From the NCBI RefSeq assembly GCF_900111295.1, contig NZ_FOGT01000004.1, forward strand, positions 1 through 64,000: 64,000 nt of DNA. Direction: 5' to 3'. The notes under the pieces were generated by a model that saw only the letters and a program-made list of their open reading frames with translations, was not told the DNA's origin and searched no databases. Source of the stretch: Salipaludibacillus aurantiacus. GTDB taxonomy: Bacteria; Bacillota; Bacilli; Bacillales; Salisediminibacteriaceae. Both the position numbers and the translations under genes were made by a program. Shown piece by piece: positions 16,482-25,601 of the stretch (the first letter of the stretch is position 1; every line of letters begins with the position of its first letter).

Positions 16482-17894
16482 ATGTCCGAAAAACAAGCAG
16501 CAGTAGAAGAACATACACATCGCTCACTTAGTGATCTGCTTAACAAATTGTCAAAAGAGGACCTTGTGAAATTACTGCTTGAAATAAATGAGGACAATAG
16601 ATTATTTGGTCTTCAAGTTAAATTAAGGTTTTCAGATGGGCAAGATGACGTTAGTCTCTGCAGGGAGTTAATTAGAACCTGCTTCGATGCGGCCGGAATC
16701 TATAATTTTGAGATCGGGGCAGATATAGAAGATGCAGTAACAAAAGTAGAAATTGTACTGGAAAAGGCTGATGTAAGACGGGATGAGGGGAACACCGAGC
16801 TTGCGATGAAGATAGGTTTGATGGTTTATCAGGAAACCTATCCTCTCCTTCAAGAGGTATATAATCCAGAAGAGCTGGAAGGGTTTGTCGATAAAACTCT
16901 TAAACTCATCGATACAATAGCACAGGAGATAGCTAACGGGAAAAATGAAAAGCTGAAAAAGAAAGTTGCAGACGATCTTATGAGAACAGTAAATGATTTT
17001 TCAGACCGTGGCTACGATCATGATTTGAATTTGCCGTTAATGGAAGTGATTAGTCATTTTGGGAGCGACCCTGCCGTGAGGAAGAAACTTGAGGACAAGA
17101 TACACTCAGAGCTTGAAGATTCCGGTGATTTTCACTTTATTAATGAGAATTATAAACTTTTTCAGCTGAAGCTTTTAGAGCGTTTTGGTGAGCCTGAGAA
17201 ATTAAAGAAATTTGTCTATGATAACCTAAACCTAATGCCTTTAAGAAAAAAGGCCATTGATCAAGCGATAAAGCAGGAAGATTTCGCCGAGGCGGAGCGG
17301 CTGTGCATTGAAGGAGAAGAAGAAGCTAAAAAATGGCCAGTACCTCGAAAAGAATGGAAGGCTCTCCGCTATCATATCCATAAAATTGCAGGCAATCAGC
17401 AAGGCCAAAGGAAAGCAGCTATGGAGCTGATCATTGAGGGGGATTTTGACTATTATCAACCTCTCAAAAAGCTGACGGCTCCAGACGATTGGAATAAAAC
17501 TAAAGCCTCTATTATAAGGAAAATGGAAGAAGCACCTGAAGTCCAAGAGGCGTACATTTCTCTGTTAATAGAAGAAAACGAAACCGGGAAACTTTCATCT
17601 TATTTCGAAAGTAGACTGGATGATGTAACGAAATTATACCCCTCTCTTCTTCCTCACTACAAGGATGAGGTTAAAAACCTTTTTGCAACATCTATCCAAG
17701 CAAGCTCGTCAAGTGCCGGCAGCCGAAATAAATACAAATCAATTGGAGAAACTATTCGAATGTTTGGAAGCGTGTGCGGGATCAAAGAAGCGGAAAGCTT
17801 GATTGGACAACTGGAGGAAAAATATAAGCATCGTTCGGCATTTAAAGAGGAACTTAAAAAGGTGAGAAAAAATTTGAGGAAGAATTCTATATAA
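16482..17894 (+). CDS. Helical protein resembling the tail of SWIM zinc-finger proteins
   Basis: A 470-residue, largely alpha-helical cytoplasmic protein. Its sequence style, with paired-helix repeats and the segment AYISLLIEENETGKLSSYFE near residue 370 followed by LYPSLLPHYKDEVKNLF, is that seen in the C-terminal half of Bacillus SWIM zinc-finger proteins. The SWIM cysteine-histidine motif itself is absent. ATG 16482 is chosen because GGGAGG lies six bases upstream; ATG 16476 is too close. The next gene, 51 bases on, codes a zinc-ribbon protein and may be co-transcribed. Function unknown. Confidence 0.6.
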   Translation: MSEKQAAVEEHTHRSLSDLLNKLSKEDLVKLLLEINEDNRLFGLQVKLRFSDGQDDVSLCRELIRTCFDAAGIYNFEIGADIEDAVTKVEIVLEKADVRRDEGNTELAMKIGLMVYQETYPLLQEVYNPEELEGFVDKTLKLIDTIAQEIANGKNEKLKKKVADDLMRTVNDFSDRGYDHDLNLPLMEVISHFGSDPAVRKKLEDKIHSELEDSGDFHFINENYKLFQLKLLERFGEPEKLKKFVYDNLNLMPLRKKAIDQAIKQEDFAEAERLCIEGEEEAKKWPVPRKEWKALRYHIHKIAGNQQGQRKAAMELIIEGDFDYYQPLKKLTAPDDWNKTKASIIRKMEEAPEVQEAYISLLIEENETGKLSSYFESRLDDVTKLYPSLLPHYKDEVKNLFATSIQASSSSAGSRNKYKSIGETIRMFGSVCGIKEAESLIGQLEEKYKHRSAFKEELKKVRKNLRKNSI

Positions 17895-17945
17895 AAATAG
17901 TGGTGATATTTAGGTTTATAGTTGTTCAGAAAGGAGTTGAAACAG

Positions 17946-18155
17946 GTGTCATTAACAGATATAAATGCCCACAAAAAGTGGCGGAAGGTTCCCGCTAATA
18001 TTAGAAACAAATTGATTAACAACGTGTTTTGTCCTGATTGTTTTAATACGACTATTGTGAATTACGATTTGAAGACTCTCAAAAACGGTCTTTTACTTGA
18101 AGGAGACTGTAAACAGTGCGGGAAGAGTGTAGCCAGAGTGATCGAGGACGAGTGA
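17946..18155 (+). CDS. Small zinc-ribbon protein
   Basis: A 69-residue basic protein with two Cys pairs, CPDC (about 28-31) and CKQCG (about 54-57), spaced as in a zinc ribbon. The start is GTG 17946, nine bases after AAAGGAG; an upstream TTG would place the ribosome site inside the gene. It follows the SWIM-tail-like gene closely, and both may work together. The N-terminal HKKWRKVP is common in small nucleic-acid-associated proteins, but no function is known. Confidence 0.65.
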   Translation: MSLTDINAHKKWRKVPANIRNKLINNVFCPDCFNTTIVNYDLKTLKNGLLLEGDCKQCGKSVARVIEDE

Positions 18156-18197
18156 GGGGAGAAAAAGTTAAAAAAGTCTGTGCCAGCATATATATTA

Positions 18198-18232
18198 CTA
18201 AGAGCTGTTCATAATTATGGACAGCTCTTTTA
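18198..18232 (+). terminator. Intrinsic terminator
   Basis: AAGAGCTGTTC pairs with GGACAGCTCTT, followed by TTTTAAT. It ends the unit of the SWIM-tail-like and zinc-ribbon genes. Confidence 0.75.
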
Positions 18233-18308
18233 ATCTGGTAGCTAACCATGTTGGTTTTTGAACATCCCGGTTTAGCCGCGGAAATAAGTGGGTTGATCCT
18301 GCCCCGTT

Positions 18309-18347
18309 TGGAAGTAACTGGGGGGACAGACCCCCCAGTTACTTCCA
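18309..18347. repeat. REP-like palindrome with GGGGACAGACCCC core
   Basis: A perfect long palindrome: GGAAGTAACTGGGGG and its complement around GACAGAC. The core GGGGACAGACCCC recurs in several other gaps of this window. Such palindromes in other bacteria are REP-like elements spread by RAYT transposases. Confidence 0.7.
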
Positions 18348-18471
18348 GAAACATAGCCAGGGGGATGTGGCAAAACTCCGAACACTTCCGTTCACCGGTA
18401 TAACGCGCTTACAGTTGTTAAGACTGAATATATGACGATTATAATGCCGGACATTTTTAAGGAGTTAAGCT

Positions 18472-18927
18472 ATGAAACCACTTTTACAATCCGCTAGCCT
18501 GCTTGTCGCATTTTTCCTAATCATCTCCCCTGCCGATTTTACCGTGGAAGCAGGCGGATTCAGCAAACAGCAACTGATTGAAGAGCTTTACCAGCTGGAA
18601 AATGACGCGTACAACGCCATTGAAGATATGATCCACTCTTGGGAAGGGAAAGAGGAGCCGGGCTTTTCCGATTACTATCGTTTATATAAGCAGGCGAAAG
18701 AGAGCGAAAGGAAAATTGACGAGCGTTACGAGGCTGTTTTAACAGAGCTTGAAACAAAGCTGGACGGGACAGAGTGTGACTCAGCTCTCGTGTCGGAAAT
18801 TGAAGCGTCTTACAACCGGAAAAAAGAAGAAGCGAGAAACCGGTTGAAAGCGGAGTTATTAAGCTTAGGTTTGAAGGCTTTTCCTGGTGTACGGGCACGT
18901 TTTCAGACATTTATTTATAAACTGTAA
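18472..18927 (+). CDS. Secreted helical protein
   Basis: A 151-residue protein with an N-terminal signal peptide (hydrophobic 8-21, cleavage likely after VEA near 26). The mature part is helical and rich in Glu and Lys, with one Cys. AAGGAG lies seven bases before the ATG. No family recognised. It is a single gene with its own terminator. Confidence 0.65.
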   Translation: MKPLLQSASLLVAFFLIISPADFTVEAGGFSKQQLIEELYQLENDAYNAIEDMIHSWEGKEEPGFSDYYRLYKQAKESERKIDERYEAVLTELETKLDGTECDSALVSEIEASYNRKKEEARNRLKAELLSLGLKAFPGVRARFQTFIYKL

Positions 18928-18935
18928 CTAGGCAA

Positions 18936-18974
18936 AAAACTGTATGGTCAGTCACTGACTCGTACAGTTTTTTT
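18936..18974 (+). terminator. Intrinsic terminator
   Basis: AAACTGTA and GTCAGT pair with ACTGAC and TACAGTTT in one long hairpin, followed by seven T. Confidence 0.8.
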
Positions 18975-19124
18975 GACGCTGATAAAACATAATGAAAAAT
19001 GTGTGAAAATTCAATTTTTAAGTTTTTTTGGGCCTGTAAATAGGGTATAATGGCTGTACTTTACTTAAATTTAGTTGGTTGCTGGCTTAGTCTATAAATG
19101 TTTGAGTTGAAGGAGGTTATCACC

Positions 19125-19460
19125 ATGAATAATTCAGGATGGCTGCGTGGGATGATGGCAAAGAAGATGACTGCAGAGGCGTTTTGTGAATGTGTGATGG
19201 AGTCGGTTTATAAAGAGATTAGAGCATGGGGCTGGAATGTCATTCTTCTGTATGACTGGCAGGAGGCTTCGGAACATGTGCCCGTGACGCTGATCCTTGA
19301 TGGGAAAATGGTGAGGATTGACTTGACTAAAACAGAAGTAGAAAGCCAACAGAAAAAAAGTCCCTATTCTGTTGATAAAATGATCTGGACGGCGATTCAC
19401 GAGCAGGGGATTAAATTAAACAATAGCGTCTACATGAGATACGTCTGGATGCAGCCTTGA
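19125..19460 (+). CDS. Hypothetical protein, 111 residues
   Basis: A cytoplasmic protein with no recognised family. The N-terminus is helical (residues 5-30), followed by alternating strands (WNVILLYDW, VPVTLILDGKMVRIDL) like a small alpha/beta fold. ATG 19125 is chosen because GAAGGAGG precedes it; an upstream ATG at 19098 has no ribosome site. It is followed by a clear terminator, so it is a single-gene unit. Confidence 0.65.
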   Translation: MNNSGWLRGMMAKKMTAEAFCECVMESVYKEIRAWGWNVILLYDWQEASEHVPVTLILDGKMVRIDLTKTEVESQQKKSPYSVDKMIWTAIHEQGIKLNNSVYMRYVWMQP

Positions 19461-19518
19461 GCCTGTAGTGGCCGGCTAATTCCCGCAATTAGTAAAACCG
19501 CAACTTAATAAACTGATG

Positions 19519-19554
19519 CAAGCCTCCTTCCGCGTGACGAAAGGAGGCTTTTCT
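19519..19554 (+). terminator. Intrinsic terminator
   Basis: AAGCCTCCTT pairs with AAGGAGGCTT around a 13-base loop, followed by TTCTG. Downstream of the gene at 19125. Confidence 0.7.
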
Positions 19555-19767
19555 GTGGTTACTTCATTCGGTCAGGGTGTGCCTTTTAGTAATATGCGGC
19601 TGTAGCAGGAAGAAGACGATTTTTTGTTGTTATAAAGAATTTTATATAGGAGATTTACCAGCTTCCGTTCTATATTCTTTGTTTCAACTCAAAGTAGAGA
19701 AATCCTTGCAAATATCCAAGTTATCAGATAGGATTAAATAACAATAAAGCAATAGGGGGACATTTGT

Positions 19768-21384
19768 ATGAAACATTGGTATTTAGTTGCGGGCGCTTTG
19801 GCGGTGTTAACCGGCTGCGCGGGAAACGGTGAGCCGCCTGAATCAGAAGAAACGGCAAACGCGCCTGACGGTAACAGCCCGCAAAATGAGGAGATCGATG
19901 CAGATCCGGATGCTCTGACGGTGAATATGCAGTCGGACGTCAGTTCACTTGATCCTCATTTCGGCAATGATCACGCGTCGCTTAACGTTAAGCGGACCAT
20001 TTACGATACGCTCGTACGCACAGATGAGGATTTGGATATACATATGAGCCTGGCCGAATCATTTGAGCAGGAGGAGCCCGACGTTTGGGAGGTGTCGTTA
20101 AGAGAGGATGTTACGTTTCACGATGGCACTGAATTCAATGCTGATGCGGTGAAAGTAAACGTGGAAAGGATGCTTGATGAGGAAACGGCTTCTCCAGTGG
20201 CGTTTATGTTCGAAATGATTGAAGAAGTGGAAGTAGTCGACGACTATACTGTCCGTTTTTATACGGAGTATCCGTTTGCTCCGTTGAAACAGCATTTCGC
20301 ACATCCTGCCGGCCAGATGATCAGCCCGGCTCTGATTGAAGAGGATCAGCAGGCAGTTGAGGATGGCGAGCAGCCTGGCTCTGTCATTAACGAGAATCCA
20401 GTCGGAACAGGATTTTATAAATTCGACAGCCAGCAGGCCGGTGAAGAAATTCACCTCGTGAAAAATGACGATTATTTCGATGGGGAAGCGGGAGCGGATG
20501 AATTAACTTTCCGAATCGTGCCGGAAGACCTGACCCGTGTCGGCGAGCTTGAGACTGATTCTGCCCAAATAATCGGCCATTTAAATCCGAATGACATTTC
20601 CCGTCTTGAAGAGAATGAGGAGACGAAAGTAGCTCGTCATGACAGTGCGTCCTTAGCGTACTTCGGTTTTAATACGGAAGTGGAGCCGTTTGATGACCCG
20701 GATGTCCGCCGTGCGATTGCCATGGCAATTAATAAAGATGATATTGTTGAAGGCGTCATGGGCGGTGCGGCACTGAAAGCAGAGGGCCCTCTTGCTCCGC
20801 CAGTTACAGGTGCTTCAGATAATCTTGATTCAATTGAGGAAAATGTGGATGAAGCCCGCGACTTGCTCGCGGAGGCAGGATACGAAGACGGAATCGAGGC
20901 AGAACTGTGGACGGATGATTCCCGTGTCCGGCTTGATACAGCAGAACTGATTCAAAGCCACCTGGCACAAATCGGCGTGAACGTGGAGATCGTCTCTATG
21001 GAAAGCGGAGCCCACCGTGAACAAGTTTCTGAAGGAGAACATGAACTGTTTCTTGGTTCATGGGGCACCGTCACTGGCGATGCGGATTACGGTCTGTATC
21101 CCGTGTTCCATTCAGACAGCCATGGGATGACGGGGAACCGCATGTTCTACAGTAATGAAGAAGTGGATGCCCTGCTCGATGCAGCACGCCAGAAAATGGA
21201 TCCTGATGAACGCGATGAACTTTATCATGAAGCCCAGCAAATCATTGTGGACGAAGCGCCAATGGTGCCCCTTTACCACATCGAACATCTTGCCGGACTG
21301 CGCTCGGATATCGAAAACTTCTACATTCACCCGAGCAGCCTGTACGAAATGGTTGATGTGACAAGAACGATCGAAGAGGAGTAG
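19768..21384 (+). CDS. Peptide/glutathione-type ABC substrate-binding lipoprotein
   Basis: A 538-residue SBP_bac_5 family protein. The signal peptide ends at lipobox LTGC (Cys17), followed by an acidic Asn-Pro-rich linker. The family opening is LTVNMQSDVSSLDPHFGND, and the conserved PVGTGFYKF, DVRRAIAMAIN and MVPLYH segments follow. It would capture oligopeptides, dipeptides or glutathione outside the cell for an Opp/Dpp-type importer. No permease or ATPase genes are adjacent, so it is an orphan binding protein. A GGGGG site precedes the ATG. The sequence is strongly acidic, as in halophile surface proteins. Confidence 0.9.
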   Translation: MKHWYLVAGALAVLTGCAGNGEPPESEETANAPDGNSPQNEEIDADPDALTVNMQSDVSSLDPHFGNDHASLNVKRTIYDTLVRTDEDLDIHMSLAESFEQEEPDVWEVSLREDVTFHDGTEFNADAVKVNVERMLDEETASPVAFMFEMIEEVEVVDDYTVRFYTEYPFAPLKQHFAHPAGQMISPALIEEDQQAVEDGEQPGSVINENPVGTGFYKFDSQQAGEEIHLVKNDDYFDGEAGADELTFRIVPEDLTRVGELETDSAQIIGHLNPNDISRLEENEETKVARHDSASLAYFGFNTEVEPFDDPDVRRAIAMAINKDDIVEGVMGGAALKAEGPLAPPVTGASDNLDSIEENVDEARDLLAEAGYEDGIEAELWTDDSRVRLDTAELIQSHLAQIGVNVEIVSMESGAHREQVSEGEHELFLGSWGTVTGDADYGLYPVFHSDSHGMTGNRMFYSNEEVDALLDAARQKMDPDERDELYHEAQQIIVDEAPMVPLYHIEHLAGLRSDIENFYIHPSSLYEMVDVTRTIEEE

Positions 21385-21469
21385 CTCTCTTTTACGAGCT
21401 AGCTGGTGAAGGCTGATTGCGAAGCCTTGGGGACAAATCAAGTGTGACTGCAAATTTTTTATCATATGA

Positions 21470-21504
21470 AAGGCCGGGAGAACAGTTCTCCTGGCCTTTT
21501 TTAA
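21470..21504. terminator. Intrinsic terminator
   Basis: AAAGGCCGGGAGAAC pairs with GTTCTCCTGGCCTTT, followed by TTT on the plus strand. It lies between convergent genes and may serve both. Confidence 0.8.
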
Positions 21505-21528
21505 TATCCTTTACCTGTTGCTTTGCTT

Positions 21529-22176
21529 TCAAGAATAAGATTTCACTATTTCATCAAAAACTTCTATACGGTATTTCTCACGTACTTCATGAATGTCAGT
21601 AATCCCATATTCTTCTTTTAAGATGGGTTCTAAGTCCTCGCCTATAGCCCTTCTTTCATAAATATGTTTCGAAAATTGGAGATAAAGTTCCTCGAGACTA
21701 TATCCTGATTTTTCTGCAAGGTAACGATGTATATCAAGCTCTCCATCTTCTTCAGAAGAAAGTGCATCCTCTATTAAGGGCTTTAAATCTTCTTTAATAA
21801 TATCCTCCACCCTTTCTTCCTCTAAGGTAACTCCGTATCTTTCAAAAGCTAACTCCTGCCACGTTTCTTCATACAGCATTCTTAATTGACTACCTTCGTA
21901 AACCTGCTCTGTATCTGTTTCTCCCTCATAAGAAGAATAAATTAAGTAATATTGAACAAACCAATCTCTTTCTTCTTCTTGAAGACTAAGCTGGTCAACT
22001 TGACTTAACGCTTCATCAATATCTGCTTTATTTGCCTCTGTCAGATCCCCTGACTGATGAATAACTGCATACAATTGATCTCTTAATTGCTTTTCCTCAG
22101 AAGCATTAAGTTCATTATCGTTACAGGTACTTAACAATAAAATAAGCATTAACACAAATAATCCGTTTTTAATCAA
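21529..22176 (-). CDS. Acidic lipoprotein of unknown function
   Basis: A 215-residue protein with a signal peptide ending at LLSTC (Cys18), so probably a membrane-anchored lipoprotein. The mature part is helical and very acidic. The repeated E-Y-G-I/V-T motif (ERYGVTLEEE, EEYGITDIHE) suggests an internal duplication. The start is TTG, eight bases after AAGGGAG. The gene is AT-rich and stands alone. Confidence 0.65.
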   Translation of the reverse strand: MIKNGLFVLMLILLLSTCNDNELNASEEKQLRDQLYAVIHQSGDLTEANKADIDEALSQVDQLSLQEEERDWFVQYYLIYSSYEGETDTEQVYEGSQLRMLYEETWQELAFERYGVTLEEERVEDIIKEDLKPLIEDALSSEEDGELDIHRYLAEKSGYSLEELYLQFSKHIYERRAIGEDLEPILKEEYGITDIHEVREKYRIEVFDEIVKSYS

Positions 22177-22500
22177 CCTTTCATCTCCCTTTTATACTTT
22201 TTATGAACCTTCTTACGCTAACTAAATAGCTTAATAATCTATGGTAATTTTAACATTAATTCGTTTGAAGATTGGGATTAATAGGAAAAAAGTTCTTTTT
22301 ATTGAATAATATTTTGCAAGCTGGAAGGAAGGAGCCTGTATTTTTACCATACAGCGGAAAATAGAGAGAGTCGGTAACAATCGAGTGAGTATACTATTTG
22401 AGGTCGGCCAGCCTCAGTTCGGTAACAATCCAGGGCTGTGTAATAAAATCTCTCAGGTTATAATTAAGAAAAAAATGACAGGACGGGGAGGCTTACCATT
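22177..22500. other. Gap with a short direct repeat
   Basis: About 320 bases without a gene. TCGGTAACAATC occurs twice (about 22371 and 22419) with the hairpin GAGG-TCGGCCA-GCCTC between the copies. This could be an operator pair for the peptidase gene, but no known regulator site is recognised. Confidence 0.35.
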
Positions 22501-23562
22501 TTGCAAAAGAGATTAAGAGATTACGGCATGACGATTGGCAGCCTGGAAACAGGACCGCGCAATAAAATTACGGATGTAAAAGGGGTCACTGTGGGTCACT
22601 CGACGATTGACGATGGCGATATAAAAACAGGGGTGACCGCGATTCACCCGCATGGCGGCAATCTTTTTACCGATAAAGTGGTCGGCGCCACCTATGTCTT
22701 GAACGGATTCGGCAAGGCGGCCGGCACGCTTCAGGTGGATGAACTGGGAACGATCGAGACACCGATCCTGTTAACGAATACTTTAAGCATCGGAGAAGTG
22801 ACCAACAGCCTAATCACCTACATGCTCGAACGTAACGAAGAAATAGGGACAACGACAGGCACAGTCAATCCGCTTGTGGCTGAATGTAATGATATGTTTT
22901 TAAATGATATTAGAAGCCAGGCTGTCAAGAAACATCATGTTTATGAGGCGCTTTCCGGTGCATCGGGTGAATTTGATGAAGGAGCAGTCGGTGCCGGAAC
23001 AGGGATGAAATGTTTCGGGCTAAAAGGCGGAATAGGTTCGAGTTCGAGAATCCTGTCGTACCCTCATGGCGCGTATACGCTCGGCGTCTTAGTCCTCTCT
23101 AATTTCGGCCAGCTGGAGCATTTCCGGATGCCTGGGATTGGTCTTGCCGGGGAAAAAATAAAGGCGAAGCTTGATGATCATATGGATGAAGGTGATAAAG
23201 GATCGGTCATTATCGTTGTGGCCACTGATCTGCCTGTCGAGTCGCGGCAGCTTAAACGGATTATTAAACGGGCCGGTGTGGCGCTCGGCCGGACAGGATC
23301 GTATATGGGAAACGGGAGCGGCGACATCTTTCTGGGCTTCTCAACAGCTAACCCGGTAAGCCACCACTCAAACGGTACGCTGCAAAAACGTGAAACGATC
23401 CACGAGGATGATATTGACCAGGCATTTACAGCTGTCGCTGACGCGGCGGAAGAGGCGATTCTTAACTCCATGCTCACCGCAAAAACGACCACAGGCAGAG
23501 AAGGGAACACCCTTGTGTCCTTAGCGGAATTTATGGACGAGCTGGCTGGTAATAAGGTTTAA
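22501..23562 (+). CDS. P1 family (S58/DmpA) peptidase
   Basis: A 353-residue N-terminal-nucleophile hydrolase of the S58 family, which self-cleaves into two chains and acts as an aminopeptidase, amidase or 6-aminohexanoate oligomer hydrolase. Visible motifs are NKITDVKGVTVGHSTI near the start, GVTAIHPHGG, TETPILLTNTLS-type loop, NPLVAECND and GGIGSSSRI near residue 180, the expected processing site with the nucleophilic Ser. TTG start behind GGGGAGG. The substrate is not predictable. Single gene. Confidence 0.85.
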   Translation: MQKRLRDYGMTIGSLETGPRNKITDVKGVTVGHSTIDDGDIKTGVTAIHPHGGNLFTDKVVGATYVLNGFGKAAGTLQVDELGTIETPILLTNTLSIGEVTNSLITYMLERNEEIGTTTGTVNPLVAECNDMFLNDIRSQAVKKHHVYEALSGASGEFDEGAVGAGTGMKCFGLKGGIGSSSRILSYPHGAYTLGVLVLSNFGQLEHFRMPGIGLAGEKIKAKLDDHMDEGDKGSVIIVVATDLPVESRQLKRIIKRAGVALGRTGSYMGNGSGDIFLGFSTANPVSHHSNGTLQKRETIHEDDIDQAFTAVADAAEEAILNSMLTAKTTTGREGNTLVSLAEFMDELAGNKV

Positions 23563-23640
23563 ACGCTGAATTACGGTAGTTGACAGCTGTGGAGAAATAT
23601 ATCAATGCTATAAAATTTTGATGAAGAATGAGGTGCCGGG

Positions 23641-23880
23641 ATGACTAAACATTATCTTGCAGTGACGTATGACGTGTGTGAACACAATGATTTATATCAA
23701 GATATGAACGAATATTGTTTAGATACGTCCAGTGATTTAGATAAACAAATAAGGGAGTTGGCAAAAAGGGATGTTGCTCCCTTAATAAAGGTTTATGAAT
23801 CACATACAAGTGACTTTAAAGAATTGAGATTGTATAAAGAATATAAATTTAAAGAATATGAGTGCAGCTGTAATCAGTAG
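23641..23880 (+). CDS. Hypothetical protein, 79 residues
   Basis: A small, charged, helical protein with four Cys residues, two of them in the tail ECSCNQ. GAGGTG lies a few bases before the ATG. No family recognised. The coding sequence is more AT-rich than the peptidase gene before it. Confidence 0.6.
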   Translation: MTKHYLAVTYDVCEHNDLYQDMNEYCLDTSSDLDKQIRELAKRDVAPLIKVYESHTSDFKELRLYKEYKFKEYECSCNQ

Positions 23881-24071
23881 CTTCTTTGCAATGCGCAGGG
23901 CAAAAAAATAAATAAATATGCGTCATGCATTCCAGGCATTTGACTGATAACGGCTCCAAAAAAAGTACTCAACTTCCTGATAACCTGCATGAAAATCTCC
24001 TGTAAAAAATAAACATTTGATATACTGGAATTATAAACCATGCGGTTAAACGATTGCAGAGGAGCGTGAAG

Positions 24072-24926
24072 ATGTTTCGTTTATTCCAAGTCACCTCGCG
24101 GTTAGTGGACCGGGCTCAAAGCAGAAGGAGAGAAATTTACTTTCTTTCGATGACTTTTTTTATTGTTTTGTCCGCTGGGATCGGCGGGAATGTTTTTATA
24201 AATTACTACAATGATCCGATGTTTACCAATCCGGAAACGATTATGCAGCATCTTGCTACGCCATTGTTCATTGCGTTAGTGACAATGACCGCAGTATTGT
24301 TTTTCGGTTTGTTTTTTACAACCGTTATCTCCATGGCCCCGTTTAAAAGGTTAAGGTTTTATGAAATGGAATTTGAATTTGAAAACAAATATGCGAAAGA
24401 AATCATGGTGGCCAATCAATTTACATTTATTTCGACGATGTTAAATAATAATTCCAATACGATCAGGGAAATGATCAGCAATAACACGACGGAGCTCCAT
24501 GAAGTCGTTGAACAGCTCGCTTTAAAATACAAAAGATTTGTAAACGAGTATAACAGCGGTGTTTTTCTGGAAATAGAAGTGTGCCAAGAAGAAGAGGTCA
24601 CGGCTCCCCAGGAAAAGAAGCTTTTAGAGGAAGTCAAAAAATCTCCGTACATGAGTAATACATTTGTGAACCGGGTTTTAAACGGGACCAATTTAATGGT
24701 AGGAGTCGTGGAATTTTCGCCTGACGTGGAGCGTGTGGTGCTGATCGCAAGAAGCAACTACGACTATCCTTTTGACAACTACGATAAAGAATCGATTGCG
24801 AGTCTCATCGAATACTCAATTATCCTGTATGAGATGATTAATATGGTCACGCTATTGCCGGGGGAGTCGGATGAGGGAACAGATGACAGTGGAAATAGTG
24901 GCTCTTTTGATGATACAAAAAATTAA
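24072..24926 (+). CDS. Membrane protein with cytoplasmic helical domain
   Basis: A 284-residue protein with two transmembrane segments (about 22-44 and 65-88), a middle helical section and a mixed domain to the end with FLEIEVCQEEE and MVGVVEFSPDVERVVLIA strands. The tail is acidic and Ser/Asp/Gly-rich. ATG 24072 follows GAGGAG at seven bases; the longer reading from 24054 places the ribosome site inside the gene. No family recognised. Confidence 0.65.
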   Translation: MFRLFQVTSRLVDRAQSRRREIYFLSMTFFIVLSAGIGGNVFINYYNDPMFTNPETIMQHLATPLFIALVTMTAVLFFGLFFTTVISMAPFKRLRFYEMEFEFENKYAKEIMVANQFTFISTMLNNNSNTIREMISNNTTELHEVVEQLALKYKRFVNEYNSGVFLEIEVCQEEEVTAPQEKKLLEEVKKSPYMSNTFVNRVLNGTNLMVGVVEFSPDVERVVLIARSNYDYPFDNYDKESIASLIEYSIILYEMINMVTLLPGESDEGTDDSGNSGSFDDTKN

Positions 24927-24965
24927 AGTCCTGTGATAAAATATGAATTAAAGGAGGCGGTTTTG

Positions 24966-25124
24966 ATGGGGTTACCTATTGAGGAGAAGGATAAAAGGCC
25001 TTATACGAGGGACCAGAAAGCCGTTTTGAACAAATACGCAAAGCTGCATAAAAACAGTAATGAAGCGGCCTCGGCTACATTTTTTAATAAGCTGGATAAA
25101 CGAATTAAACAAGCAAACCGCTAG
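24966..25124 (+). CDS. Small basic protein, 52 residues
   Basis: A 52-residue Lys-rich protein with the segment YTRDQKAVLNKYAKLH, probably helical. ATG 24966 lies behind a strong AAAGGAGG. The reading may start earlier at 24933 but without a ribosome site. It ends inside a terminator hairpin and converges on the small minus-strand gene at 25132. Confidence 0.65.
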   Translation: MGLPIEEKDKRPYTRDQKAVLNKYAKLHKNSNEAASATFFNKLDKRIKQANR

Positions 25125-25150
25125 TACATAGTTACTTGCGGTTTTTTTTG
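25115..25150. terminator. Shared terminator between two small genes
   Basis: AAACCGC pairs with GCGGTTT, followed by six T on the plus strand. The minus-strand gene also ends here; its stop codon falls in the loop. Confidence 0.65.
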
Positions 25151-25305
25151 TGAGCCAGGCTTTTGCTGTCTCTCGGATCATTAAAAGGGATTATAAACGG
25201 CTCGCCTGTTTTAACCTTAAGTCCTCGCAGCGGACGGCAGGCAAGGGCAGGCTTTTTAGATGAGTATTTTCTCGCCAAATCCTTTAATAATTTGTTGTTT
25301 TTCAT
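25132..25305 (-). CDS. Small basic protein, 57 residues
   Basis: An uninterrupted minus-strand ORF of 57 codons starting MKNNKLLKDLARKYSSKK and ending HKKNRK. GAGGTG lies seven bases before the ATG. The protein is strongly basic, with one Cys and the compact segment GEPFIIPFNDPRDS. Its size, ribosome site and position against a convergent gene with a common terminator support a real gene. Family unknown. Confidence 0.55.
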   Translation of the reverse strand: MKNNKLLKDLARKYSSKKPALACRPLRGLKVKTGEPFIIPFNDPRDSKSLAHKKNRK

Positions 25306-25601
25306 AGTGATGCACCTCGTATCATAGGTTTAAAGTTGACGTGTGGTCGTTCGCATAAAAAAGGAATACGAGTCACTCGCCGAGCTTGAGGGCAAGTGAG
25401 CGGGTGATAAACTCGCCCCAGGCTTTCACGCCGAAAGATACTATTAATTTTTCAAAAAAGCTAGTCGTAATACATCATATCCTGGTTTAACAGCAACTGT
25501 GCAACAAATTTTCTTTTCCAGGCTGTTATCCTAATTTGTTATTCTGCTTGTACATACGTATTTCTAATCACGGTATTTTTATAATGAGAGGGTGACTGGA
25601 A

